This document shows positions 36,201-46,720 of a stretch of 64,000 nt of DNA, in pieces. Each line of letters starts with the position of its first letter. The stretch's first letter is position 1. The stretch covers positions 25,146,909 to 25,210,908 of the forward strand of contig NC_045447.1 in NCBI RefSeq assembly GCF_002776525.5, read 5' to 3'. Both the position numbers and the translations under genes were made by a program. Origin of the DNA: Piliocolobus tephrosceles. Lineage: Eukaryota > Chordata > Mammalia > Primates > Cercopithecidae. The notes under the pieces are model-generated. The model did not search any database and had not been told where the DNA came from. It saw only the letters and a list, made by a program, of their open reading frames with translations.

Positions 36201-36545
36201 TATGATATTGTCACCTACCTAGAAACAAGAAACTGTTAGAACTACGAAGGTAATACAATAAGTTATCCACTAACATAACAATCACATAAAAATCAATAGT
36301 TTTTCTATGTACCTACATTAATTAGGCAAAATATACAATGAGGGCAATGATCTCAGTCAAAATTGCCATAAAAAATATCAAATATCTAGGAATAAACTTA
36401 AAAATAAGTGCTCCAAACTTACTTGGAAAACTTCAAAACTTGAGTCATATAAAGGAGCATGAAGGAATAAACAGACCATGTTACTGGGTGGAAAAAACAT
36501 AATATTGCCCTACCCAAGTCATTTTATAAATTCAATACAATTACA
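33240..36545 (+). mobile_element. Very decayed, AT-rich old L1 (L1M/L1ME-like)
   Basis: Weak L1 ORF2 words appear in order: CAAAATGGGTTCCTTCCAGG, AACGTAGTAATATAATTCAT, CCATATGGCCATCTGGGTAC (about 35660-35760), CCTGTTACTATTCAAATTGT, GAATATTATTTGCATATGAT (catalytic region, degenerate, about 36190), and AATATCTAGGAATAAACTTA. Earlier parts (33500-35000) are AT-rich L1 5'/ORF1/endonuclease remnants. No ORF over about 100 codons; dead. Confidence 0.65.
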
Positions 36546-36547
36546 AT

Positions 36548-36780
36548 TACAAATACAAAGCTAAGTTCAAATGCCACTTCCATCAAGAAGTTGCCCTGGA
36601 TCCCCTTTACCAAGATTCATCTTTCCTTCCACCACCCTTGGCAATCAGTCTGAGAGCACTGAACTTTCTACAGCACATTCCAGAAGGCTGTGAACAAAAT
36701 TCATATTGATTCAGCACCTTGGCACCTATTAAGGGTCACTGCCCATAGTTGGCACAAATATGTAATGGTCAGTCAGGTGG
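36548..36780 (+). mobile_element. L2 LINE 3' fragment
   Basis: GCTAAGTTCAAATGCCACTT, CCATCAAGAAGTTGCCCTGG, CCACCCTTGGCAATCAGTCT, then CAGCACCTTGGCACCTATTA: the L2 phrase 'gctcaaatgtcacctcctccaggaagccttccctga' in diverged form. Confidence 0.75.
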
Positions 36781-36784
36781 ATGG

Positions 36785-37640
36785 ATACATTGAAAAGGTG
36801 TTTAAGATCTTGAAAGACAAAGAATCATCCTCCAAATACAAACTGTTAACATAAATGCAGAAAAACTGGTTATTACAGAATAATAATAAAGTGTGAGATC
36901 TAAAAATAATTTACCAAAAAATTACTATTTGTATAAAAACATAATGCAAGGATAGATACGAAATTGACAAAATCATCTTGGAGCACTGTGGAATTACGAC
37001 TCGTTTTTTGCCTACTACTCTATGTTTTCCTCATTGAACACAAACTCCTTTCATAATAATAAGTCAGTAAAACGTTTTTAAAGAATATACTACATTTATT
37101 TTCCAAATGAACAAAGCTTCCCAAAGCCTAGTATCAATAAATGCCAGAAAACAGGCAGGTGGAAATATAGAAATGTGTTAAACTAATATGTACTCTTGAC
37201 CCAATAATCTCTCATTGGGATTGTGTCAAAAAGAGACAGTTTTAAAATATCAAAATATTTTTATATATAGAAGATGTTCATTACAGTATAATTTTATAAG
37301 TGAAAAATCAGAACCAACCTAAATGTTCAACAATAAAGTATGAGTTAAATTATTTTCATTCTTGTCTGTGAATATTATGTAGTATTGAAAAATGGTTTGT
37401 CATTAGGAAGACAAAGCAGCTTGAGAAGACGGGGAAAGGAAAAGGCAGGAACAGAACTCTAATACTTTATGACTTAAAAAATAAAAATATGCTTACAAAA
37501 TAACCTGAGGGAAAGGTGTGTCAATTTTAATGGTAAATGTAAGAGGGATGAAATTTATTCAGGATGATCTTTTTATTTTCTGATTTCTCTATCATATCAC
37601 TAGATTGTTTAAAAATTAACTTATTAAAACAAATATTAGT
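36785..37640 (+). mobile_element. Old L1 3'-end fragments
   Basis: Two 3'-UTR-like endings: one near 36985-37080 (CTACTCTATGTTTTCCTCAT), and one from about 37190 (GACCCAATAATCTCTCATTG... typed across 37199-37220), AGAAGATGTTCATTACAGTA, CCTAAATGTTCAACAATAAA, GAATATTATGTAGTATTGAA, ending near 37630. They may be two truncated insertions. Confidence 0.55.
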
Positions 37641-37764
37641 ATACAACTAACTGCAGCCAGGGAAACATTTCAGACAAGCCACAACTACCATATTCTATCT
37701 GATTCAATAAGGTATTTATATAGTCCCTAGGGAAAGATACCGGCACATCCATAGCATGTTTTGA

Positions 37765-37925
37765 AAGGAACTCCATAGGCTTTGGGGCTGGACAGACTCA
37801 GGCTCCAATCTCTGCCCTGCTACTTCCTACAGCAAGTTTCTTAACCTCACTCAACCTCAGTTTCCTTATCTATAATGGCACTGATGCCAGTCTGGCTAAC
37901 AAGGCGAGTCTGCCCAGTGAAAGAG
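37765..37925 (+). mobile_element. MIR SINE
   Basis: GGGGCTGGACAGACTCAGGC, TCTGCCCTGCTACTTCCTAC, CAACCTCAGTTTCCTTATCT: sense MIR. Confidence 0.85.
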
Positions 37926-38029
37926 TCCACCAGAAAGTGGCCCAACTTAGTGAGCATAGCAGGCAGTGCAGTAATTTATCTGCTATTTCCTAAGTCTGCT
38001 CTTAAGACATGATTCTAATGTTAACGTTT

Positions 38030-38335
38030 ACTTTAAAATGATCAAATTAAACCAGTGTGATACCTGTATATCTGTACATCAAGAGAACACAACAGACAGT
38101 CCAGAAACAGTTCTAAGTATATGGAAGTTTAACGTAAGATAGAGACAGCATTTCAAATCAGGCCGGAAAAGGTGGATCATTCAATTATTGGTGTTATAGC
38201 AAAGGGCTCACCATTTGGGAAAAAATAGAGCCTGATCCCTATGTCCTTCCTTTAAACCAAATAAATTCCAAATAGATAAACCATTTAAGTATAACAAAAC
38301 CTATATAAAAAATAGAAGAAATTTATAATTTCTGT
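38030..38335 (+). mobile_element. L1M ORF2 C-terminal fragment
   Basis: GTGTGATACCTGTATATCTG, GACAGCATTTCAAATCAGGC, GGAAAAGGTGGATCATTCAA, GATCCCTATGTCCTTCCTTT, CAAATAAATTCCAAATAGAT: the distal ORF2 segment of old L1s, noncoding now. Confidence 0.65.
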
Positions 38336-38439
38336 AAGTGCTTTTCTGCTTGTTTCCAGTTATTTCATATTATTTATAAACCCAATTCTACTGTGACCAC
38401 TTATGCACATGTCGCATGGTATAAAGACGTAAATATTTC

Positions 38440-39880
38440 TTGTATGTTCCTACAAGATAAACTGTTGATGTGTTAGGTTATGGAAGTGTTTAACTTTTTT
38501 TCTTTGACCATCTGAACTATTTTGAAATGTGCAATCCAGCAGTGTTAAGTATACAGGCAGCCCTCTGTCTTCATGGGTTCCACATCCACGTACTAAACCA
38601 ACCTTGGATTAAAAATATTCAGAAAAAAAAAATGAATTGCTGCATCTGTACAGAACAGGTACGGACTTTTTCCTTGTCATATTCCCTAAAAATAGAGTAT
38701 TTACAAAGCATTTACATTGTATTAGGTACTACACATAATCTAGAGATGATCTGAAATATAGAGGAGGATGCTCCTAGGTTCTGTGCAAATACACCATTTG
38801 ATGTCAGGGACTTGAGTATCCATAGATTTTGATATGGGGGGCGGGGCATGGAACCAATCCACCATGGATACTAAGGGACAACCATGTTCACACTGTTGTG
38901 CAACAGATCTCTACAACATTTTCATTTTACAAAACCGAAACTCTCACCCATTTAACAACTGCCCATTGTCCTTGCACCAGTTGCTGGCAACTACCATTTC
39001 ACTTTCTGTTTCTGCGTTTGACTTCAATTTCTCCCATGAGTGGGATCACACCGTGTGTGTCTTTTTGTGAACGCCTTATTTCACCAGCAGAATGTCCTCA
39101 AGTTTCATCCATGTTGTAGAATGACAGGATTTCTTCCGTTTTTAAGGCTGAATAATATTCTATCATACATTGTTGATTTGTTAGGTTATGTAAATGTTTA
39201 ACTTGTTTCTCTTACCATCTTAACCATTTTTAAATATACAATCCAGTAGTGTTAATAATAGAATATTCTTCAGTCTTAAAAATGAAGGCTGAACACATCA
39301 TATTTTGTTTACCCATTCATCTGTAGATGGACATTTCAGTTGCTTCCACCTTTGAGCACTGCAAATAATCCTGCAATAAACGTGGGTGGAAAAACATCTC
39401 TTTGAGACCTTGCTTTGAATTTTTAGATATATACCTAGAAATGGAATTGCTGGATCATATAGTAATTCTATGTGTAAGATTCTGAAGAAACACCCTACTG
39501 TTTTCCATAGCAGCTGCACCAACAGCACACAAGAGTTCCAATTTCTCCACATCCTCACCAACACTTCTTTTTTTTTTTTTTAAATAACAGCTATACTAAT
39601 GGGTATGAGGTGATATCTCACTGTGGTTTTGAACTGATGAATGATGTTGGGCATCTTTTCATATGATTACTGGCCATCTGTATATTTCTTTGGAGAAATG
39701 TCTATTCAGCTTCTTTGCCCATTTTTTAATGGAGTTATTTTTTGTTGTTGCTGATTTACACGATTTCTTCATATATTCTGGATATTAACCCCTTACCAAA
39801 TACATATGATTTGCAAATATTTTCTGCCATTCTGTAGGTTGCCTTTTCACTATAAATTCTTAATACAGAGAAGTCTTTTT
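38440..39880 (-). mobile_element. L1M 3' region, antisense copy, rearranged
   Basis: The only clear minus-strand L1 in the intron. CAGTAGTGTTAA, GTTGTGCAACAGATCTCTAC, CACCCATTTAACAACTGCCC, GAATGTCCTCAAGTTTCATC, CAGTTGCTTCCACCTTTGAG, GGAATTGCTGGATCATATAG, CCTCACCAACACTTC and CTTTGCCCATTTTTTAATGG follow reverse L1 order. A MER2-type transposon interrupts it, and a ~95-base piece is present twice (38459-38548 and 39168-39257). Confidence 0.8.
38551..38884 (+). mobile_element. Tigger/MER2-type DNA transposon in L1M
   Basis: Terminal inverted repeats: CAGGCAGCCCTCTGTCTTCA on the left and ATGGATACTAAGGGACAACC on the right, with GGTTCCACATCC facing GGAACCAATCC. Length about 335, as for MER2. No transposase ORF. 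The junction at TA fits a Tc1/mariner-type insertion. Confidence 0.85.
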
Positions 39881-39954
39881 AAATGTGACATGCATTTACA
39901 CATACACACAAAGAATCCAAAACACAAAAATATAAATATTTTTAAAAAGTAAAC

Positions 39955-40870
39955 ATTGCATTTAACCACCACTTCCACTAAATAACATTAAGTTTTAAAA
40001 AGTCTAGGGAAAAAAAATGGAATCTAAATAACAAAGTCAGTATCTCCAAAATCCAAAGACCTTTTCTTTAAAAATGTAAAAGAAAAGATAAACACCCCAA
40101 GAGAAAAATGGGCAAAAAGGTTGAACAGGCAATTCATAAAAGAAATGCAAGTTAAACATATCGACTAAAATATAATGCAAGTAAAACATACCAACCAAAA
40201 TGTAAAAATACACCAACAGATATTCAACCTCATTAGTTTGCCCATCAGGCCATCAAAGGTTTAAAATACAAGCACAAGGTGATGGCCAGGATGTGTAAAA
40301 TGGGCACTCACAATCTCCTAATAGAAATGTAAGCGGATACCACCTTGCTGAGAGACACTTGGCAAATTCTGTCTACATACAGAATATAAATCCACGGTGG
40401 CCCTGCAGTCAGCTTTCCAGTGACGTTAAGGAGATGATCATACAAGTGAGAGGCTGTATGAAAAAGATGTTTCTCACAGAGTAGATTATAACAACGACAA
40501 ATCAGAAATAACCAAAATCTAATCACACACTGAATTTTGGGCCATACATAGAGTGGAAACACAATGTAGTCAGTAAAATAACAATGAAGATCTATCTACA
40601 TTTGCTGCTGATGAAAAATATCTATGAGTTTAAAAAGGAAAAGGTATCAGGCCTCAGAACAGCATGGAATATAATCCCATTTGTGTAAAATCATATGTAC
40701 TTAAATATGTAGAGATGGCCTGAATAGTGCTCATCAAAATGTGAAGAGTGGTTATCTCAGCATTTCAGGTGATTTTTTGAAAAGAACAACCTTCTTTTTT
40801 TTTGTACTGCTTCAATGTTTTTGTAATGAACATGTTATTTTTATAGTCAGGAAAGAAAAACTATTTTCAC
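39955..40870 (+). mobile_element. L1M 3' UTR
   Basis: GGGCAAAAAGGTTGAACAGG, CAACAGATATTCAACCTCAT, GCACAAGGTGATGGCCAGGA, GTGAAGAGTGGTTATCTCAG, CAATGTTTTTGTAATGAACA, then an A-rich end: 3' part of an L1M. Confidence 0.7.
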
Positions 40871-40949
40871 TTGGAAAAAAAAACAGAAGTGGAGAACTAA
40901 CTCTTGGTAGACATTTCACACTCAGAAACCAAAATAGAGCCTGTATTCT

Positions 40950-41225
40950 ATGCAGAGACAGTGTAGTCAGGAAGTCCTGAGTTCAAGTCCTAGCCCTGAC
41001 ATGACCTGAATGACCTTGGACAAGTTATTTAGCTTGTGTCTTGGTTTCTTCCCAGGAAAATAAAGATGATAATTCTAAGTCATGGAGTTGTTCTGAGGAT
41101 CAAAGGACTAACATTCACTAGGTTCTCAATCAACATTAGTTTCATTCTCCGTTGGAGCTCATTATTGAAAGCATATAGCTGTGCCTGGAACATAGGTCCC
41201 CAAAATGTGTTAGGTGATTGAATGG
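40950..41225 (+). mobile_element. MIR SINE, near full length
   Basis: GTAGTCAGGAAGTCCTGAGT, CAAGTCCTAGCCCTGACATG, ATGACCTTGGACAAGTTATT, CTTGGTTTCTTCCCAGGAAA, GGAGTTGTTCTGAGGATCAA, GTGCCTGGAACATAGG: most of MIR, with an internal insertion. Confidence 0.85.
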
Positions 41226-41359
41226 AATAGACAGACGAACAGATAGTCACATAGAAGAAGAGACGTCTGAAGTGTGGAAAGATGGAATGGGTGAGTGGGT
41301 AGAGAGAGAGAGGCATGGAGAGGTAGAGAGCTAGTCAGACAGACTGATGGGCACACTGA

Positions 41360-41998
41360 TGGTACTGTGGCCCTTGTTTTCCAAAGACGGCCACATCAAC
41401 ATATATCCCATCCTACATGCTCAATGTGATGTTGACATGGCTCCATAGACAGATGAAGTTGATATCCTGCCCTCTGAATGGCACACACCTTTGAAACTGC
41501 CTCAGTCAATACCATGTGGTGAAGTGATGCTGCATGATTTTGGAGGCTAAGTCATAACAGGTGAGGCTGCAGTTGCTTAGTGCTATCTATCTTGGCACAT
41601 GCATCTTTGCAGCCTCAAGATGCCACATAAGAAGTCTAGCCATATATGAAGCCTCTATGCTGGAGAGACCACACATGGAGAAGAAGGGAGAGAAAGAGAG
41701 AGAGAGAGAAAAAAAGAGAGAGAGAGATGATAGCAGGGAGACAGGCCCAAGGAGCTCAGCTGTTCAAGTCTTCAGAATCCTGGCACCAAATATGAGCATG
41801 GAGAACCCTTTAAGATGACTCTGCCTCAGCCACCATATGACCACAACCACAGAAAGACCCCGAGCCAGAACTGACCAAATGAGCCACTGCCAAATTCCTA
41901 GCCTACAGAAACCATGAGAGACAATAAACGATCATCATTGCATTAAGCCACTGAGTTTTGGGGTGACTTGTTGCACAGCAATAACTATCTAACACAGT
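41360..41998 (+). mobile_element. MLT1-type solo LTR (old ERVL-MaLR) with (GA)n
   Basis: TGGCCCTTGTTTTCCAAAGA, CATGCATCTTTGCAGCCTCA, GAGAACCCTTTAAGATGACT, GAGAGACAATAAACGATCAT, CATTAAGCCACTGAGTTTTG, GGGGTGACTTGTTGCACAGC, ending ACTATCTAACACA. Older type than the 26.5-kb copy, expanded by a (GA)n tract (41679-41727). Confidence 0.75.
41679..41727 (+). repeat. (GA)n purine tract
   Basis: About 49 bases of almost uninterrupted purine (GAGA with short A runs) within the MLT1 LTR. Confidence 0.95.
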
Positions 41999-42227
41999 GA
42001 GGTGAGTGTATGTGTGGGTAGGAAGATGAACTGGCATTGACTGGAGGATTTCTGCATGTGGAACCCTGGCAATCAGCACTGTCTTGCACTTGAAATCAGA
42101 CCTTACCTTGTACATCTCTATTGTCTGTTCCAATGGCCTCCTGCTTACCTGGCTCTTCCAAGCCTCTCTTACCTCAGCTGTTCATACTTCCAATTGCCCT
42201 CTGGTTCTCTATTAACTGCCCTCCTGC

Positions 42228-42330
42228 CCAAACTAACAGCACATGCTTTCTAAGACAAGCTAGTCCAAGCCCTTATTGTACAGCAGGGAAAACTGAGGTC
42301 CAAAGAGGGCAAAGAAAGTACCCAAGACTG
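42228..42330 (-). mobile_element. MIR fragment
   Basis: GTACAGCAGGGAAAACTGAG followed by GTCCAAAGAGGGCAAAGAAA: antisense MIR core. Confidence 0.65.
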
Positions 42331-42765
42331 AAGAGCGCTCAGGGCTATTTCTCCTCCGACAGCCCGTGGGCTCTAGGTATCCCTGGGGTTGAGTTCTGAC
42401 TCCACCTCTCACGGCCTGTTACTGCCCCATCAGGGCAGCAAGCGACACCGCAGGCCCTGACTGGGACATGCCAGAGCTCTTGGCTCCAAGCATACCTTAC
42501 ATCTGTCTGGGCATAAATTTGCATTCTGAATCTGGGAGGCCCTGATTCCAAGTATGTCAAATGTAATTAATTACAGCAAACCTTCTGCAACTGTTTTCAA
42601 ACGTGGTATTAAAGGCTTTGTGAGCAAGGAACATACAACCCGCTGGTCCGCTGAGGCACATGGGGAGCTGGGGGCTGAAAGCCAGGGAGTCCCGGACCCA
42701 GGCCCCACAAAATGGGGAGAGCAGCTTCCCCAGACGCCATGGTTCAGAACGCACCACAGACAAAT
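42331..42765. other. Non-repeat intronic sequence
   Basis: Moderately GC-rich, no recognised repeat, RNA gene or exon. Short overlapping ORFs on both strands. Confidence 0.4.
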
Positions 42766-43100
42766 GGGTGGCCGTGTCTAAAGTCCCAGCCCATCCACCG
42801 ACTCCACATCCTGGGCAAGTTACTGTGCCTTCCTCAGCTGTACAACGGGAATGATAAGATTCCATACCTCAAAGGTCTGTTGTGAGCTTAGAATATGGTG
42901 GCCACCTAAATTTGAATCCAGCTGCCACTTACCAGCTGTGTAGCCTTGGGCAATTCCTTTCACCTCTGAATTTCCACTCTCATATTTAAAAAAAAAAAAA
43001 AATCCCTATTTTACAAGGTGACTGTTTTAAATGAGATAATAGATATTAAATGCTTAGTTCAAGACCTGTCATATAATAAGCACTCAGAAAATGTACAATG
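42766..43100 (+). mobile_element. Two adjacent MIR SINEs
   Basis: First copy: CCTGGGCAAGTTACTGTGCC, GGTCTGTTGTGAGC (42766-42895). Second: GAATCCAGCTGCCACTTACC, GTAGCCTTGGGCAATTCCTT, TAAATGAGATAATAGATATT, CATATAATAAGCACTCAGAA (42905-43095), broken by an A15 run at 42988-43002. Head-to-tail, same strand. Confidence 0.8.
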
Positions 43101-43865
43101 ACTATATTTCAAGGCAGATAAATTCCACTGTGCAAAAATAATGTGAGATAAGTAAGAATGCTAAACTTCAGTCCTTGAAAAGTTCCCAATTTAAAAATAG
43201 GAGTTTATAAAGCTGAATTTCCAACACATGGCTTAAACTCCTTTCAAAACATGAAGAGCAGGAGTACTGAATTGGAAAACTAGAGACTGCTGCTCCTGGC
43301 CTGGGCCACTCACCCACCTCCAGGTCTCTGATCCAAGCTGGAAGTCAAGGGAGATGACCCCCCAACTCTGCCAGCTCTGCCCACTATAAAAGGATGCCCT
43401 CTGGGTCTTTTAGCAGCCTTCCTTCCCAAATCATTACAGGAACCAGACAAGACTTAGCAAAAGAATGGCTTCCAGTTCCCGCAGGACCCAAACTCCAGTC
43501 CCCAATGTGACCTGGGTCTCTCTGCCCCAACTAGCCCAGAACTGCAACCTGACCCAAAAAGACCCCAGTTCAAACTCAAAAACGAATTTGGAATTTTTTG
43601 GTAGGCAGAGAAATTGTCAGGGATTATCTTTTAGATTTGTGTTTGCTCATCTTGTTGGATTTGCTTTCTTTCAAAGTGTTCAACTAATGTTTAGGGGAGG
43701 GATAAGCAAAGTGGGAAACAATATAATTTTTTTCCCTGAATTCCTAATCTCTCTCTCTTTTTCTCTCTCTCTCTCTCTCTGTCTTATAAACTCCCATTAC
43801 CTCCTCCATTTTAACCACCTACTTATACTAATGCCTACACTGCTACATCATCATCCCATGCCAGG
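43101..43865. other. Non-repeat intronic sequence with (CT)n
   Basis: No gene recognised. It contains (CT)n at 43748-43783. A 182-codon plus-strand ORF begins at 43465, but its C-terminal part runs through the (CT)n tract, a MIR and the start of a DNA transposon, so it is not a gene. Confidence 0.5.
43748..43783 (+). repeat. (CT)n pyrimidine tract
   Basis: TCTCTCTCTC-TTTTTC-TCTCTCTC pattern for 36 bases. Confidence 0.95.
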
Positions 43866-43970
43866 TTCTGAGTCCTGCAGTCTGTCCAGGTATCTGATGA
43901 CAGTACTGTGTGACCCTGAGCAAGCCACTTGCCCTCTCTGGGGTTCTACTTCCTCTACTATAAAAGGAGC
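43866..43970 (+). mobile_element. MIR fragment
   Basis: GTGTGACCCTGAGCAAGCCA, CTTGCCCTCTCTGGGGTTCT, CTACTATAAAAGGAGCAG: sense MIR core. Confidence 0.75.
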
Positions 43971-43984
43971 AGGTTTGCTTACAT

Positions 43985-44293
43985 CAGCACTGTACAATAG
44001 AAATATAATATGAGCCATGGAGGGAATTTCAAATTTCCTAGTAGCCACATTGTTTAAAAAAAAGTAGAAAGTAAAAAGAAACCAGTGAAATGAGTATTAA
44101 TAATATATCTTATTTAATCTAATATGTAAAATATCATTTTAACCTGTAGTATTTTCAAATTATCACTGAGACCTCTTAACAGTCTTTTTTTTTCTACTAA
44201 GTCTTTGAAATCTTCTATGGATTGACTACCCACATTTCAACTACTTCTAGCTACGTGCAGCTAGTAGACACCAATATGTACTGGATGGCATAG
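43985..44293 (+). mobile_element. Non-autonomous hAT-type DNA transposon (complete copy)
   Basis: Begins CAGCACTGTACAATAGAAAT and ends TACTGGATGGCATAG; same family as the copies at 1-275 and 49324-49649. The 8-bp flanks GCTTACAT (43977-43984) and GCTTAGAT (44294-44301) match at 7 of 8, the hAT signature. The best-delimited of the three. Confidence 0.85.
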
Positions 44294-44301
44294 GCTTAGA
44301 T

Positions 44302-45249
44302 GCTATCTGTGACCCTTATAGCTCTAGACCCCTCTGATAAAACAAAGGCAGGCCTTACAACAAATTCCAACTAAGGCTAGTAGCACCCCAGGGAAGTTTC
44401 TCTTCCCTGACGCCTCATTTCAGACTAGTTTCAGTTTTATTTCAGATCAGTTTCACTTTCTGCTTTTCCAGCATACTTTATAAGAAACACCCACATAAAC
44501 ACAATTAAATTTTTATAGTTATTTTTCCCATTTGATGAAATTAAGAAAAAAAAAAATCCCCAACATCCAAAAATATCTTCTATTCTTTTTGGGTATTCTA
44601 ACTTCCCTGACTACATCTTCTTGGCTTGCAAAAACTAAGTCCAAAATAAAGCAAAACACAAATTCTCTGCAAACTTTCACCTGTCAAAAATTCCCTCCCT
44701 TAGTCCCCCAATTTTCCACAAAAATGTTGGGACAGGCAGGAATTTGTATGGCACAGGCTCAAAGCTGAGAGGTAAGAATGGCTAGCTCCTCAGATATGCT
44801 GTCTTGGACAATAAACACATCCAGTAAGCAAACCAAAAGTGCTTTTGACTTTGAGTGCTACCAGCAAACTGCAAGCCGAGGGCTTGCCAAGAGATACTCA
44901 GGCCTTCTCCACTTTGCAGTAGCCATTTCCACCCCTGGAGGAGACACCAGGTTTCATTCCTCCCTAGGTCCTCATCCAGGAACAGGGCTGAACCCTGGTA
45001 ATCAAAGATCAACCCCTGACACAGAGCTCACTTCACTAGAAAGCAATGTTTTTCCCTGTGTTTTCTACAGCAGACTGGGGGGCCAAGCATCACCTGACTC
45101 CATTTATTCGCTTTAGCTTATATAGAAAGCCTCATTTTGCTTTGTCAGCCAAAATATTTATATCATTTTTTGTCGACTCAATACCATCCTCACCTCAGCC
45201 TCCCTCCTTTCCTTTTTAAGAAAAGAAAAGAGTTGTCGCCAACATGTTT
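44302..45249. other. Non-repeat intronic sequence
   Basis: No repeat, RNA gene or exon recognised. The 112-codon ORF at 44778-45116 has no recognisable domain and overlaps a minus-strand ORF. Confidence 0.45.
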
Positions 45250-45420
45250 CTCCAGTTCTTTGCTGTTCATGAAGCACTTTCTAGTCCGTTAACTCACACA
45301 ATGCTTTCAAAAAGCCTGGAAGGGTTTAAGGATGGCCTGTCCTCCCACTTAACAGATGAACAAGTAGAGGCTGTCCCAGACCCCAAGGTCTTCCAGGGCT
45401 AGGCAGGCCACATATATGAC
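45250..45420 (-). mobile_element. MIR fragment
   Basis: GAAGCACTTTCTAGTCCGTT, AACTCACACAATGCTTTCAA, CCCACTTAACAGATGAACAA, CCCAAGGTCTTCCAGGGCTA: antisense MIR. Confidence 0.65.
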
Positions 45421-45649
45421 TGAAACAGGATGAGGCTGGGGACAGATGCAAACAGGAAAGAATCCGTGAAAGGCCCACAAATTCCAAACTTTCTGAACCC
45501 TGGGCTGGCAAAAAGATAAAATAACATACAAGAAAAGGGGCCCACTCACCTTGTGGCCCTTAGTGTGAGACTCGGTTTATACAACTTACCCAGCATAGCA
45601 CTAACAATTGGTACTAATTATAAAAAGTAACATATATTTAAAAAGTAAC

Positions 45650-45845
45650 ACATATGTCTGAGTTTACAAAGCATTTCCAAACATATTATCTTATGTCATT
45701 CCTGTGAAGAATCATTACCAGCCCATCTCTCAGATCCAGAAATTAAGATACGGAAGGACTAAAGAACTTGTCTGTGGACTTAAGTGTGTAAGCAGCAAAC
45801 CTGTCCCAAACCCAGGTCATCACTGAGTAACCCCAGGGCCTGCCT
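45650..45845 (-). mobile_element. MIR SINE
   Basis: ACAAAGCATTTCCAAACATA, CAGATCCAGAAATTAAGATA, AAAGAACTTGTCTGTGGACT, CAAACCTGTCCCAAACCCAG: antisense MIR in order. Confidence 0.75.
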
Positions 45846-46084
45846 TGCCCCGCTGCCACTTTACGCTGCTGAGAGACACCATCCAATCCAGCTGCCTAGC
45901 CACAGGCGTCTCCCCTTTGAAACCTGATCACTCCAGGATCAGGCAGAGAAGCAGGTCATCCAGCCCGGCTTTGATGACAACCCCAAGGGTATCTAATTAT
46001 AACAAAGAAGGGAGGAGTCAGGATTCTCTCGCTATTTCTCAAGACCAAATTAATTTGAATTCCTTTTGATACAGTGTATACGCA

Positions 46085-46200
46085 CAGGGCAGGAAAAGCA
46101 CTGGTTGAGGAGTTAAGAAATTTGAGGCTTTTAGTCCCACTTCCGCTTGTTCACTGAGGTCTTGGGCAAGTCACTCCACCTTCTTCCCGAGGCCTTAGTT
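46085..46200 (+). mobile_element. MIR SINE fragment
   Basis: GGAAAAGCACTGGTTGAGGA, GTCTTGGGCAAGTCACTCCA, CCGAGGCCTTAGTTTCTGTG: sense MIR whose 3' end runs into a (TG)n tract. Confidence 0.8.
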
Positions 46201-46323
46201 TCTGTGTGTGCGTGTGTGTGTGTGTGTCGATAAGGAAGGACGAACTGGCTTCATGTCCCATGGGGTATGTGTGTATGTGTGTGTGTGTCGACAAGGAAGG
46301 ACAAACTGGCTTCATGTCCCATG
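46201..46323 (+). repeat. 61-bp tandem duplication containing (TG)n
   Basis: Two copies of a unit made of (TG)n, TCGATAAGGAAGGACGAACT (second copy TCGACAAGGAAGGACAAACT) and GGCTTCATGTCCCATG. TCGA lies at 46227 and 46288, period 61. Two or three differences between copies. Confidence 0.95.
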
Positions 46324-46509
46324 CTAAGCCCAACTGATGGGTAGCGTTATATAATACTAAGGACCCTGAGGCCACTGGCCAGACTCAATGGAAAGGACAG
46401 CCATGATCAATTAGTGATGTCTGCCACAGGCTGGAGGATGGGGAATGGCAGCACGTATGTTCCTTATTTACCATCCTTGGACTAGATGATGCACAAATAA
46501 CATGCTGCA

Positions 46510-46720
46510 AGTGAAAAGAACTTTGCCCTTTACAAAACTTTTTTCTTACATCTCTCACAACTTTTACAAGAACCCTATGCATCATCATCATCGTCATCAA
46601 TATATTATCATCTCACCTTTACAGATAAGGAAACTATGGTGCAGGGAAATTAAGTACTTTGGCAAACACCACAAAATGATTAGCTGGTGGAGCAGAGAGG
46701 GGAGCCGTGCCTTGGCTCTC
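46510..46720 (-). mobile_element. MIR SINE
   Basis: CCTTTACAAAACTTTTTTCT, CCTTTACAGATAAGGAAACT, GTGCAGGGAAATTAAGTACT, GGTGGAGCAGAGAGGGGAGC: antisense MIR, with a CATCATCATC expansion near 46578. Confidence 0.8.

Noticed and set aside
43465..44013. 182-codon ORF on the plus strand, the longest ATG frame outside the gap
   Set aside because: It has no recognisable domain. Its C-terminal part reads through a (CT)n tract, a MIR core and the first bases of a hAT transposon.
46560..46600. CATCATCATC run as a possible CRISPR-like or microsatellite array
   Set aside because: Short trinucleotide slippage inside a MIR; no spaced repeats. No CRISPR is expected in a primate genome.
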